From: Dactylorhiza incarnata
Taxonomy: Eukaryota > Streptophyta > Magnoliopsida > Asparagales > Orchidaceae
DNA length: 64,000 nt
NCBI GenBank assembly: GCA_033032865.1
Contig: JAWHQI010000121.1
Coordinates: 2,418,001-2,482,000 of the forward strand
Direction: 5' to 3'
Numbering within the stretch: the stretch's first letter is position 1; each line of letters opens with the position of its first letter. The notes beneath the pieces were generated by a model. It did not search any database, was not told where the DNA came from, and was given only the letters and a program-made list of their open reading frames with translations. Positions 1 to 10,654 of this stretch are shown piece after piece. The position numbers and the translations under genes were made by a program.

Positions 1-1018
1 GGAGAACTCGTGAAGATAGTATGGTTTCAACAACATCGTCGAGAAGACCGCAAGTCAACAACAAGATTAAGATGACATCTTTAAGATGACTTCATATCGT
101 CGTGAGTGCATGTGCAGCTGAGATATCTTGTATCGTCGAGATATCCTTCTCTAAAGAAGATTTAAGAAGACTTGAAGATTTGTCCAAGTCCAAGATGGAT
201 TGGCGTAACGGCAAGTTCTGTCGTCGAAATGTTGTCAATGTTGTCGAAACATTGCAAATGTCGTCGAGACAGATCAAGATATTTCAAATTGCGCTATCTA
301 CATTTAATGTCGTCGCCTGATGGTCCAATCAACGCGTGCCGTTAAGGAATGGGTCTCTGACACTTAAAGGACATCATAGGAGACCGTTAGTCGGCTCCTT
401 AGTCATATAAAAGAGATAAGTGTCTTCCATAATTTGAATATAGAGAAAATACACAAGAATCAATAGAACAGTAACAAGGCTGCGTAAAGAAGAAACAAGA
501 ACCTGAGAACAAAACGATCTTCATCAAGTGTTTTCCAAGTCTCAGCCCAGCAATATCGGCTGATAAGTATTGTTCCAGATTGAAGAAGGGATTGAAGATG
601 AATCTGTGTTGTCCAAGAAAAGATCAATAGTATTCTCTTCAAGTCCAGAAGCCAATCTTCATCCGGCTAAAAGAATTATTTCTCATTCTTTCTCTGTAGG
701 GCTTTTACAAGCCTGAGTTTGTAGTATTTGTTTCAGATCTGAGTTGTGGCGCTTGAGGGCCTGAGTATTGTAGCGCTTAAGGGCCTAAGTTATAAGGCTT
801 GCGTGACTAAGTATTGTAGGATCTGTTTCATATCTGAGTTGTAGGGCTTGAGGGCCTGAGTTGTAGGGCTTGAGTGCCTGAGTTGTAGGGCTTGAGGGCT
901 TGAGATTGTAGGGCTTGCGGGCCTGAGTTTTGACGGAGTTTGCTGACCCTAGCACACGTCTAGAAAGGCGCAGTGGGACAGTGGACTACTCAAGACACTC
1001 TGTCTTGAGGAACCAATA
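1..1018 (+). repeat. SIRE/Maximus-like LTR, 5' portion (family A)
   Basis: Part of a long copia-type LTR read in plus sense and running in from outside the window. It is recognisable as the reverse complement of 13,750-15,600: both share a CTTGAGGGCCTGAG-type array (about 690-930), a TATA box (TATAAAAG near 406) and scattered TCGTCGA motifs (1-310). The LTR is interrupted at 1,018 by the G1 LTR and resumes at 6,682. No coding sequence is expected. The SIRE assignment rests on the LTR end structure (polypyrimidine followed by CTCTAGGTGATA), which is typical of that lineage; lineage is inference. Confidence 0.7.
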
Positions 1019-1159
1019 TGTAACATCCCATCTCCTACTAGACCCCATGACTTCAATTATGGTAGTACATGTGGTGAGTGAGCTGAGTTTGAGCTGGGTA
1101 GTGACCTTAGGTCACATTGAGTTGAGAGAACTCACATGTGATCCACTATAGGAGGCAAG

Positions 1160-1795
1160 TCAACTTAGCCAAATTCGCTTAAATTGAACTTAGAAATGTG
1201 AATTAACCCCACCACCATGTCCCTAACCCTAAAGTAGGCATAATTGACCAAACACCCCCACATTTGGTCAACCAATTTAGCCAAGTTGACCAAAGTCAAA
1301 TCTAGGTCAATATAGCCCAATTCATCTCAATAGGGTTCAATTCATACTCATATGACCAAATTGACCCTACCACTAGACGGTAAACCTTTAAAGGAGTGCT
1401 ATGGACCCAAAATCCCCATCATGGGGTCACCAATTGGTTCAATTTGATCAAAGTCAAACTTAAGTCAACATAAGCCAATCCTTCCCCAATAGGTTCAATT
1501 GACACTCAAAACATGAAATTGACTTCACCCCTAGTCCTAGAACATCACGAGGGACCCAATTGACCCAAAAGCCCCATCATGAGATCATCAATTGGACCAA
1601 ATTGACCAAAGTCAACTTTTACCCAATTTTGGTCAAAATCACACCTATTGGCCCAATTGGGGCATCACCATGACCCAATTAATATTGGGTGGTGTCAAGG
1701 GACTCATGAACAACACATTGGACCAGTCAACTCATCAATTGACCATGTCAACCCCAAAAGTCAACCCTGGTCAAACTTAGCTTAAACATGAAGAT
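1160..1795. promoter_or_regulatory. Array of TTGAC (W-box-like) motifs
   Basis: Roughly twenty TTGAC/GTCAA cores lie in about 630 bp, several as inverted pairs such as TTGACCAAAGTCAA. A denser block of the same motif lies at the same place in the second G1 copy (38,865-39,160). TTGAC is the core bound by plant WRKY factors (established knowledge). That these motifs act as WRKY sites here is inference. Confidence 0.45.
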
Positions 1796-4700
1796 CAACC
1801 ATTCCCAGTGGGCTAAAGCCCTCAAGTCAGCCAACCCTACAGCCCATGAGTATAATGACCTTAATTTCCCTCTGAAAATGACATGCAAAGCCATGCAAGA
1901 GGCTAATTTGGGAAAACCCCCAAATTTGAATAAGAGATAAAGAGGAACTCATGGAAATTGCTCCACTTAGCAGCCCCTTCCCTTTCCCAAGCCTCTCTCT
2001 GAGCTCAGGGATTAATTACCTACAGTTATTTTGGCAGAAAGGAGTCCAAGTGGCTGGAATTGATGGAATTGGGGGTTGCCGAAAAGAGGCCATTAATGGC
2101 TCTCTTGGATTTAGCCACCCACAGCCCCATTCACTTACACCAGCCCCTTCAGAATCTCTAAAGGAGGAGAAGCCCCATGTTTTCTAAGGAATTCGAGTGC
2201 AGTGGTCGGAGCTGAGCAAGGGATCGCCGGAGCAAAGTCGGCCATGGAAATTCCCAAAAAGCCCACTATCAAGTTTGATCAAGGCAAGTTTTCCCTCTTC
2301 TCTCCCTCAGTGCTAGCCTCCTCGATCTTCTATGGTTGAAATCGAGCTCAAATGAGCTCGATTCATTCTTACATTTTCGGAAAAATGTGGTGTTTTAGCC
2401 CAAGCTTAAAACTGTTTTACTAGTCGCCGCCGGTGGCGGTGTCGCCAGAGATCCATAGCCCCCACATCCACGATGGAGATGGTGGTGTTTGCTGGTCGGG
2501 GAGGTGGCCGGGTGGCCGGTGGCGCCTCACACAAAAGCTACAGGAACACTCAATCATATCCATTGGCTTGGGGGAGAAGACTATGCGTCGGCCGTCCGAT
2601 CTGTGAGGGTCGGTTAAACGCAGGCCACTCAAATAATTAATTATTTTGTTAAGTTAATGGTCTGATCTTTAAATATTTGTAGAAAATACTTAATCGCAAC
2701 ATCATAAAAAGTGCTCAACATGAAAATTTTAGCCCCTTGAGTCTACTATTTTTAGAAATTAATTTCACTCAATTTGGAGCATAGTAGCCCCTTAGGCATC
2801 CATTTTAGTGTAGCATGTACATAAGGGGCTCTAAACCTTTGGAAATTTATTTATGGAGTTCTACAATTCCAAACAGCTTGAACTTTGGGGCATGCATGAG
2901 TCATGCCCCATTACACCTCCTGTACAAATTTGAGAACTTTTGGAATTAATTTTCCTAAGGATTATTTAGGATTTTGATTAAGCTTGCATGTGATAATTAT
3001 GGGGGCTAATGACTCATAATCACCTCAAATTTGGTCTGAGGGCATAGCCTTATCATGAAGAGGGTCTGGTAAAAAATTTAGACCAAAATGACATATGCAT
3101 GTTTGCGAATCCCCATATGCATGTAGGTGTAGTGTATGGGAAATTGGTGCATATATCACTCAAGTTGATTTTGGTGAATTTTGGAGTTCTACAAATCCAA
3201 ATAAAATAAAATTTTGGCCATGCATGATTCATTCCCTAAAGTACCCCCTGCCAAAAATTGGGAATTTTTGGAGAACATTTCTCTATAGTTTTGTTTATTA
3301 TATGATTTATCAAATGAATGGAATTTAAGGAGTTTAACAACTCAAAATAACCCCAAATTTGTGTTACAAGCTCATTAGGTCATTATTAGACCCTGGTTAA
3401 AATTTGAGTGCAATTGGACCACTGCATGTTGGGTTAATCCACTTGCATGTCATTGCATGGTATGTGACATGGGGTGCCAATAGCCAAATTGGGGATTTGT
3501 GTATTTGGCACATATGGCTTGGAATTAGCCTCTGATATTTTGGCCACACCTTTGTTATGACTTAATACATCACCTCAGAGGAAATTAGGATTTTTGGAAT
3601 AAAAAATCCTAACTATTTTATTAATTTGAAATATGTCACCTTTATGTATTAATGAAATGTTTATGGTTAAAACCCTTTGGAAAATTTTGAAACTCTGAGG
3701 AATCACTTGAAATATCCATTAGAACCGTTGAAAATTTTTGTAGAAATTTTCAGAGAATATTTCCTTAGAAATAATCAAAAGTATTATGTGTCACAATTCT
3801 GAATAACTGAAATTTTATTAAGAAAAATGAGTGGGGAATTTTTGAAACTCTGGAAAATCATTTACAATCTAATTATAAAGCTCTGGAAATTTTGGTAGAA
3901 TTTTTGGATGTGAGCACATGGGAAAAATCATAATATTCAGCTTGACACACTTTTGAATTCATGAAATATTTAAGGGTTAATGTCTTTGGAAAATTTTGAA
4001 ATGCTGGGTGCGATGTTTGTAGGTCATTACAGTACAATGGTAATTTTCTCAGAATTTTTGGAAGACATAAATTAGTACTTGCTGTGTAAAGTTACATTTT
4101 TACCCCATTTATTTTATGTGGAAATTATGATTGTAAATTCTCTGGAAAATAGTGTAACTTTGGAAATCATGTTGTTTTGTCATTTATTGCCTCTGGAAAT
4201 TTTATTAGCCAGTTTGAAATTACTAACATGATACTTTCTTCGTAATCTGGAATATATCAAATGATTAATGAATTTTTAATGGAGGTCAAATCAATTTGAA
4301 TTGTAGCAAAACTCTGGAAACTTCTTGATTTAGCCATTATGAACATATGGTATGAATTGTAGCTCAGTTGGACATGATATGGTTAATGTTGCATCATAGG
4401 AATCAAAACTAGTCCAATCTCTTTTGGACTGCGAATAGTAAAAATTTGGTATGATGATTAAATAGTAAGATCACCTAGAAAATCAGTAAAAATTGGAACG
4501 TAGTAGTAATATATCATTTATATCCGCCCCTAGAAGTTATGGATTTTTTAGAGAACAATCATACTATAGTTTAGGGAATAATTCAGATTCATGTCGCACT
4601 ATACGTAAATGTATGAAATGGGGCATTTATTAACTTATAAAGATCATAATAATCATTCAGCATGGTGAAGTGTTCATGATGTATCACTAGGGTGTGATTA

Positions 4701-5071
4701 GAGACATTTGAGAATCATTGAAGACCTACACCACTTAGAGTATATGAGATCCTAAGTGTTGAGCATCGTTCAAGAGAACGTTTGCTTAAAGGTAGAGACG
4801 GAAACAATTCACAAAGAATCTAAATAATAAAGAGTAATAAGGAGAGTGGGTCTTTAGAAAGGGGTAGCCAACAATAAAAGTAATTGTCTTGGAAAGAGGG
4901 ATTAGGGCTTCAGCCCATTGTATTCCCTAGTACCGATGCGAGCCCTTCACCGGGTAGACCTTTGGAAGTCCAGGATTCACCCTAAACTTCTAAGTATAAC
5001 AATAATTAGATAAGAGTGGTCTAACTAAATGAATAAGAGATATGGTAAACTTCATCCCGAGTTAAGGGATA

Positions 5072-5301
5072 GGAAGTTGTATATCAGGACGGGTTAGTCC
5101 TGCGAGATGGAGGCTCGGGAAGTTGTATATCAGGACGGGTTAGTCCTGCGAGCTGGAGGCTCGGGAAGTTGTATATCAGGACGGGTTAGTCCTGTGAGCT
5201 GGAGGCTCGGAAAGTTTATATCAGGACGGGTTAGTCATGCGAGCTGGAGGCTCGGGAAGTTGTATACCAGGACAGGTTGGTCCTGCGAGCATGAGGCTCA
5301 G
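5072..5301. repeat. Five-copy tandem repeat, unit about 46 bp
   Basis: Five head-to-tail copies of a unit containing TATATCAGGACGGGTTAGTC and GAGCTGGAGGCTCG. The fourth and fifth copies are the most diverged. The array sits inside the 4-kb portion of the G1 LTR that is absent from the second copy. It leaves a small ORF open, but the periodic codons reflect the repeat rather than a protein. Confidence 0.85.
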
Positions 5302-6681
5302 GTTGTGATATCTTGCATGTGCATAGAAACAAATTAGTGGCGGGTCTTCGGTACTGGAACGGTCGTCACACCGATGACAGTACGTTGACTTAGGCGGGTG
5401 TGAGAGTTTGAGGGGCCAATAGATTGTTTATACTGCGGTCTGGAGGATAATCCCCAAAGACGCACACCCGACCTTAAAGACTGGTGGGTTCTAGCAAAGA
5501 GTACGCAAGACTCTAGAGTGCACCTAGGACGTGTACAGAGGCGTATGAAGGGTCTAGGCCGGGTAGTGTGTATACTAGCCTAGGAAGTGGAGGCACCCGC
5601 TCCACTGCTGTCGTAACCATAATGGTGGTACCAGAGAGTGAAGCTAGCTCCAAAAATTGGGAACAAAAGGTCTGTGATCACAGAGTCGTGTGGGTGATTT
5701 GAACTTGTATGAATCATATCATATATCATAACATACTTAAGCATTACGACACTTATTGTAGATCCTTATCATATAAATTAGTATGGGCTCTTTTATATGA
5801 TAAGTTATAATTTCGGAAATCTTAACTTATAAGTTTATATGGGCATTCATATAAGTTAAGAAACTCATGTAGTGGTAGTGTAGTATAGTTATACTTGTTT
5901 ACCTTACTTGCACCGCACTACTTTACTTACTACTTTACTTACTGCTTTGTTTACTACATTACTTACTGCTCATACATACGACTAGCTTAGAATTATGCTT
6001 GTTTTACTTCATATACTTGTTAGCTAGTTCCATATCACTTGATTGTCCTTTTTATTATCCCTTGTTTTTCTCTGCTTCTTCCGCCCTCCCGGTGCCTATG
6101 AGTCACGGGGGGAGGGGATGGGAAATTTGGCTTAGTCTTTTGACTAACGGTCGGTGGACCACATTATTACTAGGAACTGTATGCCAGAGTAGTAGGACCC
6201 CATTCATGAGACATGACAGGAGGACAGGAGGACAGGATGAAGCAACGCAGCCACTACCCGTCACGTAGCAGCAGCTAAAGACACGTGATGACAAGATCTA
6301 AAGAGCAATTTCCGCACAGTACCACTTCTTAATGACAGAATGACAAGAGTTCGACAGCTTCCGCATATATGTGGAGTGAGAGAGTTGTTTTACTTTATTT
6401 TGGACATGTACCGGGCATAATCCCCTTATTCTCTTTCATTTATTGTTCTCATTGTTGGACTTGTATACATTTGGATATATATATATATGTGTGATTGTGG
6501 ACTTGGTTTATCTTACCTAGTTTTCTTCTTATCTCATGTTGGCCTGGTTGATCGTTCTTGCCGACAGGATCAGCATCTTGCGGAGTCGGCTAGCTCGTGT
6601 GTTAGCGTCACCGTAAGGCGGCGGTTCCGGGCATAAGATCCGAGGACTCTCCTGGTGCTGGAGAGGGATCTTATACCAATA

Positions 6682-6820
6682 TACATTGGGTGTTCTTGTG
6701 TGCTCTATTTTTGTGGTTTTTGTTGTGCGGTGGTAGATTTATTTAGTTCTTATGCATAAAAATCAAAAACAGTCATATCACATATCCCCCCCCCCCCCCC
6801 CCCTCTAGGTGATAGTTCCA
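6682..6820 (+). repeat. SIRE/Maximus-like LTR, 3' end (family A, resumed)
   Basis: Continuation of the LTR at 1-1,018 after the G1 insertion. It ends with an 18-base C run (6,786-6,803) and CTCTAGGTGATAG, the mirror of 13,597-13,628. It abuts a minus-strand gag, so this LTR probably inserted into an older SIRE-like element. Confidence 0.65.
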
Positions 6821-8436
6821 TAAATAACAATACCACTTAGGATGGTAGAGTGGAAGTCTGTTAAACCAACAAATTTTAGCATTGTGTCCACTTTTACAGC
6901 AATAATAACATTTAGAATTAAATAGTGAGTTTGCATGAGAGAATCTAGGATTTAAATTTCTTGAAAAGTTTTCTGGAAACATGCGTCAAGTAGAAGTTGA
7001 CGCATATAAAGAGTTGCGTTGAATGTAATTCGATGTGTCTGCATAGTTGCGTCGATAATAAATCGATGTAGAATGTTGGTTACATCGAGTGTAATTCGAC
7101 GGACCTTCAAACCTTCTTCGAGTTGATGTCGAAGCACATGCAGAAGTCTGTTGAGTTGCATTCGACACATCATTAAAATTTCGTCGAGTTCTATTTGACG
7201 CATAATTCTTTTTATTAACAATCTGGTGATTATTGATTGACTTTTCCAAGGGATGCTTGCCTAGAATTCCTTTTTGGTCAATAATGTTTACCATATTGAA
7301 TACAGTGATCTTATCAGGGTGGTTATTCAAATTTTCATAAGATTCAATATTGTTACTCTATTGATTTTCACTAGGTCTAATGAATACTATAGGATTTTCC
7401 CAAGCTGGTTTGCTAGAGGTTACTGTGCTGGTGGATGGATCTGCTCCTAGACTATGATATCTAAATCTCATAGAGAGATTCTGTGTGATATCTTTTATCT
7501 TTTGACTCCTATTGAGTGAGTATTCAAAGGCCTTTGCTTTTGTAAGCTCTTCTTTTAGTGTTAAATTTTCATTAGTTAATTCATTTATCTATGTTTCCTT
7601 TTTATATATCATATTCCTTAATTCATAGTTAACATAGTACATATGTTAACTAATTCTTCTCTAACTGTTTTAAGTTCTTTTAGAACTTTAATATAATCCT
7701 GACAAAATTCTTTAAAGCAATTCTTAAGATCTTCTGAAGTAAAATCAAAGTCCTCAAATAGAGATACCTGATCTTCTTCAGATGAATCTTCCAAAGCCTT
7801 CAGACATGCTTCTTCAACAGTAGTTTCTTCATCACTTTCAGATGAAGAGCTTGACTCAGATTCTGAGCCACTCCAGGTTTCAGATTTGAAACTTCTTCCT
7901 TTCTACTTGTCCTTCTTTCTGAAGGACTTCTTCTTGTGCTCTTTCCTCATGCTTTTGTCCTTCTGTTCTTTTGGACATTCATGCGCAATGTGCCTGGCTT
8001 TCTGCAGGCAAAGCAAATTATTTCCTGCTTTGGAGTCTTATCAAACCTTGGCTTGTGTGAGCTCCTTTCCTTTCTTTCATCTGAGCTCCCTTCAAACTAA
8101 TCTGGACAATGACTCCCATATTTTCTTTGCTGATTGGCATTCAGCCACCTTCTGGAATATGTCATTTGACATAATTGACACCAAGATGTTCATATCCTTT
8201 GCATCGCATGCTTTCATTTTCTTCTCAACATTAGTCCATTCATCTATGGGGACAAGTTCTTGTGTCACAGTCCCACTTGCATCTTTTATGTATGGCACTG
8301 GGGGACATGCCAAAATAACAACAAAATTGTCTTCATCAATAGAGTTCATATATAGCTTTATTCTGGCCTTCCAGAGTGTAAACTTATTTATGTTACATGC
8401 TGGTGATCTTCTGGATCCATAGTCCTTAGAACTCAT
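6821..8436 (-). pseudogene. gag: SIRE/Maximus-like gag pseudogene (minus strand)
   Basis: Gag makes the virus-like particle of a copia element. The reading frame starts at 8,436 (MSSKDYGSRRSP) and stays open to 8,092 with a capsid-like segment including KIWESLSRLV. A first zinc knuckle, CX2CX4HX4C, can be read at 7,975-8,015 if one missing base is allowed. A second, intact one (C-YY-C...GH...C) lies at 6,869-6,910. Between them (6,960-7,205) is a segment repeating TST-RRN-like residues, encoded by TCGACG-type motifs also found in LTRs. Several frameshifts and stops make it non-functional. Start choice: first ATG downstream of the primer-binding site at 8,520-8,531. Pol is missing because the family A LTR lies downstream. 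Confidence 0.75.
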
Positions 8437-8519
8437 TTTCTAAAAAATAATTTTAAAGTATAGAAATTTAAGTGAGAGGATCTTTTGATCAAGGTGTTAA
8501 CCTTTTTGTTATCAACCTG

Positions 8520-8531
8520 CCTCTGATACCA
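8520..8531 (-). other. Primer-binding site of the SIRE-like element
   Basis: On the minus strand this reads TGGTATCAGAGG, two bases after the LTR end (TTTCA). It matches the initiator-Met tRNA complement TGGTATCAGAGC at 11 of 12 positions. The site fixes the element's orientation as minus. Confidence 0.85.
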
Positions 8532-8533
8532 AT

Positions 8534-10049
8534 TGAAAGTGCACAGTGAGTCCTCTGAGTATTCTCTAGAGAGGGTGAATAGAATTTTAAAACTTTTCTA
8601 TAAAATATGCACATAAAAATAACAGTTCTAATTACTTAGCATCCAGAATTCCAACCAGAATAAAATAAACACAGAATAATAAAACTAAGGGACAGCACAA
8701 AAAATTATCACAACACAGAGGACACAACAACATATAGCAGTTCCCCAAAACTATGGGTACATCTACTCTTCTACCACCTTGGTAGGAATACATTATCATA
8801 GTGTCTGAGTCTTTTGATAAGGAGACTCTTAGAACTAGGAGTTGAGTATTTTGTTAAGGAGACTCTTAGAACCAAGACTAGATCTTTTGATAAGGAGATC
8901 TTGAACCAAAACTAGATCTTTTGATAAGGAGATCTTGAACTAGTCTAGATCTTTTGTTAAGGAGATCTTGAACTAGGCCGAAACCTTTGAAGAGGAATTC
9001 TTAGGACTCTTTACTCAGTTTACAGAATGTGAGAAATAGAGCAAGAAGAAGAAGATGAAGTGTAATCTTCTGATTTTAATCCTCTTTCAGCAGTCACTGA
9101 GGATTCTAGACACTAAGTGTTCTGGATCCTTTGTAAGATGAAGAACCTTTGCTTAGAAGATGATGCAAGGATTATAAACACTGATATAGCCATCTCAGAT
9201 TGACCTCTGTATGAGCAGCAGTGAAGATGCAGAGAGAATAAGAACGAGAGAAAGAAGTTCAGAGAGGAAGAAGAAGGTCTGGAAACTTTTTATTCTCTTT
9301 TCTATTACAATGATTTGTCTTGTTCTTCTCGACATCTGAATATATTAATCTCTGAGAGATTTTGAATTCTTTTTATTCTGGAAATAGATCTTTTGAAAGA
9401 ATTATATTCTTCTGAATATGTCTTCATAAATCTCGATAACCTTTTCAAACATCTTCCATAAATATTCTTCTGAAATTATGTGTTAAATTCATTCCTTAGG
9501 GTTTCTTCCAACAGCTCTAAGGATTCAAAAGAATACCATAATAATCTTCTTCTAATAACTCTAGACAGATCTGCTGAAATTTCCATTCTGGATTTCATTC
9601 GACGCTACGTCGACTTCTAGAGAAGGATGCGTCGAGATCTGCCTAAAATTTGAAACTTTGTCGACTTGGTTAAGTATTCGACATTGCGTCGATTTCTTAT
9701 CGACAAACCCGTGGACTTCAACTTCTGGCTTCTGTGTTGAATACTAATCGATGTTGCGTCGACTTCATCTTGAGAGATGAGTCGACTTGACTTCTGAAGT
9801 TGCGTTGATAACCAGTCGGAGTCACGTCGACTTTGAGTTGACGTTGCGTCGACTACTAGTCGACGCATAATTACTCTGGATAATTTTCTTTATGTTTTCA
9901 ATTTGTCTTTCTCATGACTTTGGCTCAGCTGACTTCCTAAGACTTTTATGACCAAATTACCTTTACTATACAACATGGGTAATAAACCTAGGAAGTAAAA
10001 TCACTTATAGTTAATTTGTTAAGTTAATCAAAAGGGGGTTTTCCCAATA
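8534..10049 (-). repeat. SIRE-like 5' LTR (family B), 1,516 bp
   Basis: In minus sense it starts TATTGGGAAAACCC (TG mutated to TA) and ends CACTTTCA before the primer-binding site. The solo LTR at 43,264-44,778 has nearly the same length (1,515 bp) and the same terminal style (TGTTGGAAC ... CACTTTCA). Inside are a series of AAGGAGATCTTGAAC-type repeats (8,820-8,990) and a cluster of GTCGAC/CGTCGA motifs (9,598-9,870). No coding is expected; the short ORFs are incidental. Confidence 0.8.
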
Positions 10050-10654
10050 TGTTCAGACTGAAATTATGTGTCATGGTCACTTCTGATATTGACCACAATA
10101 CAATTATTTTCATTCTGAACTTGTTTAACAAATGACACAAAGATGTCCAAGGTGTCAGACTTTTTCTTAAGAAAGAATACCCAAGCATACCTAGAGAAGT
10201 CATCAACTATCACAAAAGTGTATAACTTCATTCATAAACTATGAATTGATATAAGACCAAATAAGTCCATATGCAATGGAAAAAGACATCTTTCAGAATC
10301 TTTAGAGTCTATGCTCTTAAATTTGGTCTTAGTCTGCTTGCACATCTAGCAGGCATGATAAAATACCCTCTTTTATGCATTTGAGAGTAGGTCCATTTCT
10401 AACTAAATCTTTTGAAAATAGCTTGTTGATTGTCTTGTAGTTCATGTGAGCAAGTCTTTTGTGTCATTGCACATAAATAGAGTCTCTCTCTTTTGCCACA
10501 AGACAGATATGCGTGGAAGAATCTAAGCATACGAAATTTAATCAATAAACATTTCCACTCCTAGTGTCGGATAGGATTGTCTCAAAGTCTACATAATTTA
10601 TAATCAGACAATTATCCATGTGAAACTCAATGACATAGCCTAGATTACATAGTT
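10050..10654 (-). pseudogene. pol: Ty1/copia pol fragment: pre-integrase and integrase core
   Basis: The minus strand encodes a GAG-pre-integrase stretch (HKRLAHMNYKTINKLF, about 10,410-10,460) followed by an integrase core segment resembling VDDFSRYAWVFFLKKKSDTL (about 10,130-10,210). Stops and shifts occur throughout. The segment is bounded at 10,049 by the SIRE-like LTR, which inserted into it, and at about 10,655 by an abrupt jump to GC-rich sequence. It is an older, separate copia copy. Confidence 0.7.

Larger units (their letters stand above)
1019..6676 (+). mobile_element. G1-family solo LTR, 5.66 kb, probably Ty3/gypsy
   Basis: Begins TGTAACATCCC and ends near CTTATAC, with CAATA at 1,014-1,018 and again at 6,677-6,681 (ACCAATA on both sides if extended). 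The sequence on both sides joins into one continuous SIRE-like LTR, so this is a clean insertion. A second copy of the family lies at 38,700-39,838 plus 48,129-48,194; it matches about 1,019-2,300 and 6,390-6,676 but lacks the middle 4 kb. No gag or pol reading frame is visible, so I call it a solo LTR. The middle is AT-rich with many TCTGGAAA-type phrases and one tandem array. Gypsy membership is inferred from end sequence and style, not from protein. Confidence 0.7.

Noticed and set aside
5107..5337. Repetitive 76-codon ORF
   Set aside because: It is produced by the 46-bp tandem repeat and has no recognisable start context or homology.
7886..8422. Plus-strand ORF of 178 codons
   Set aside because: It is the complement of the minus-strand SIRE-like gag; its Phe/Ser/Leu-rich translation is a shadow.
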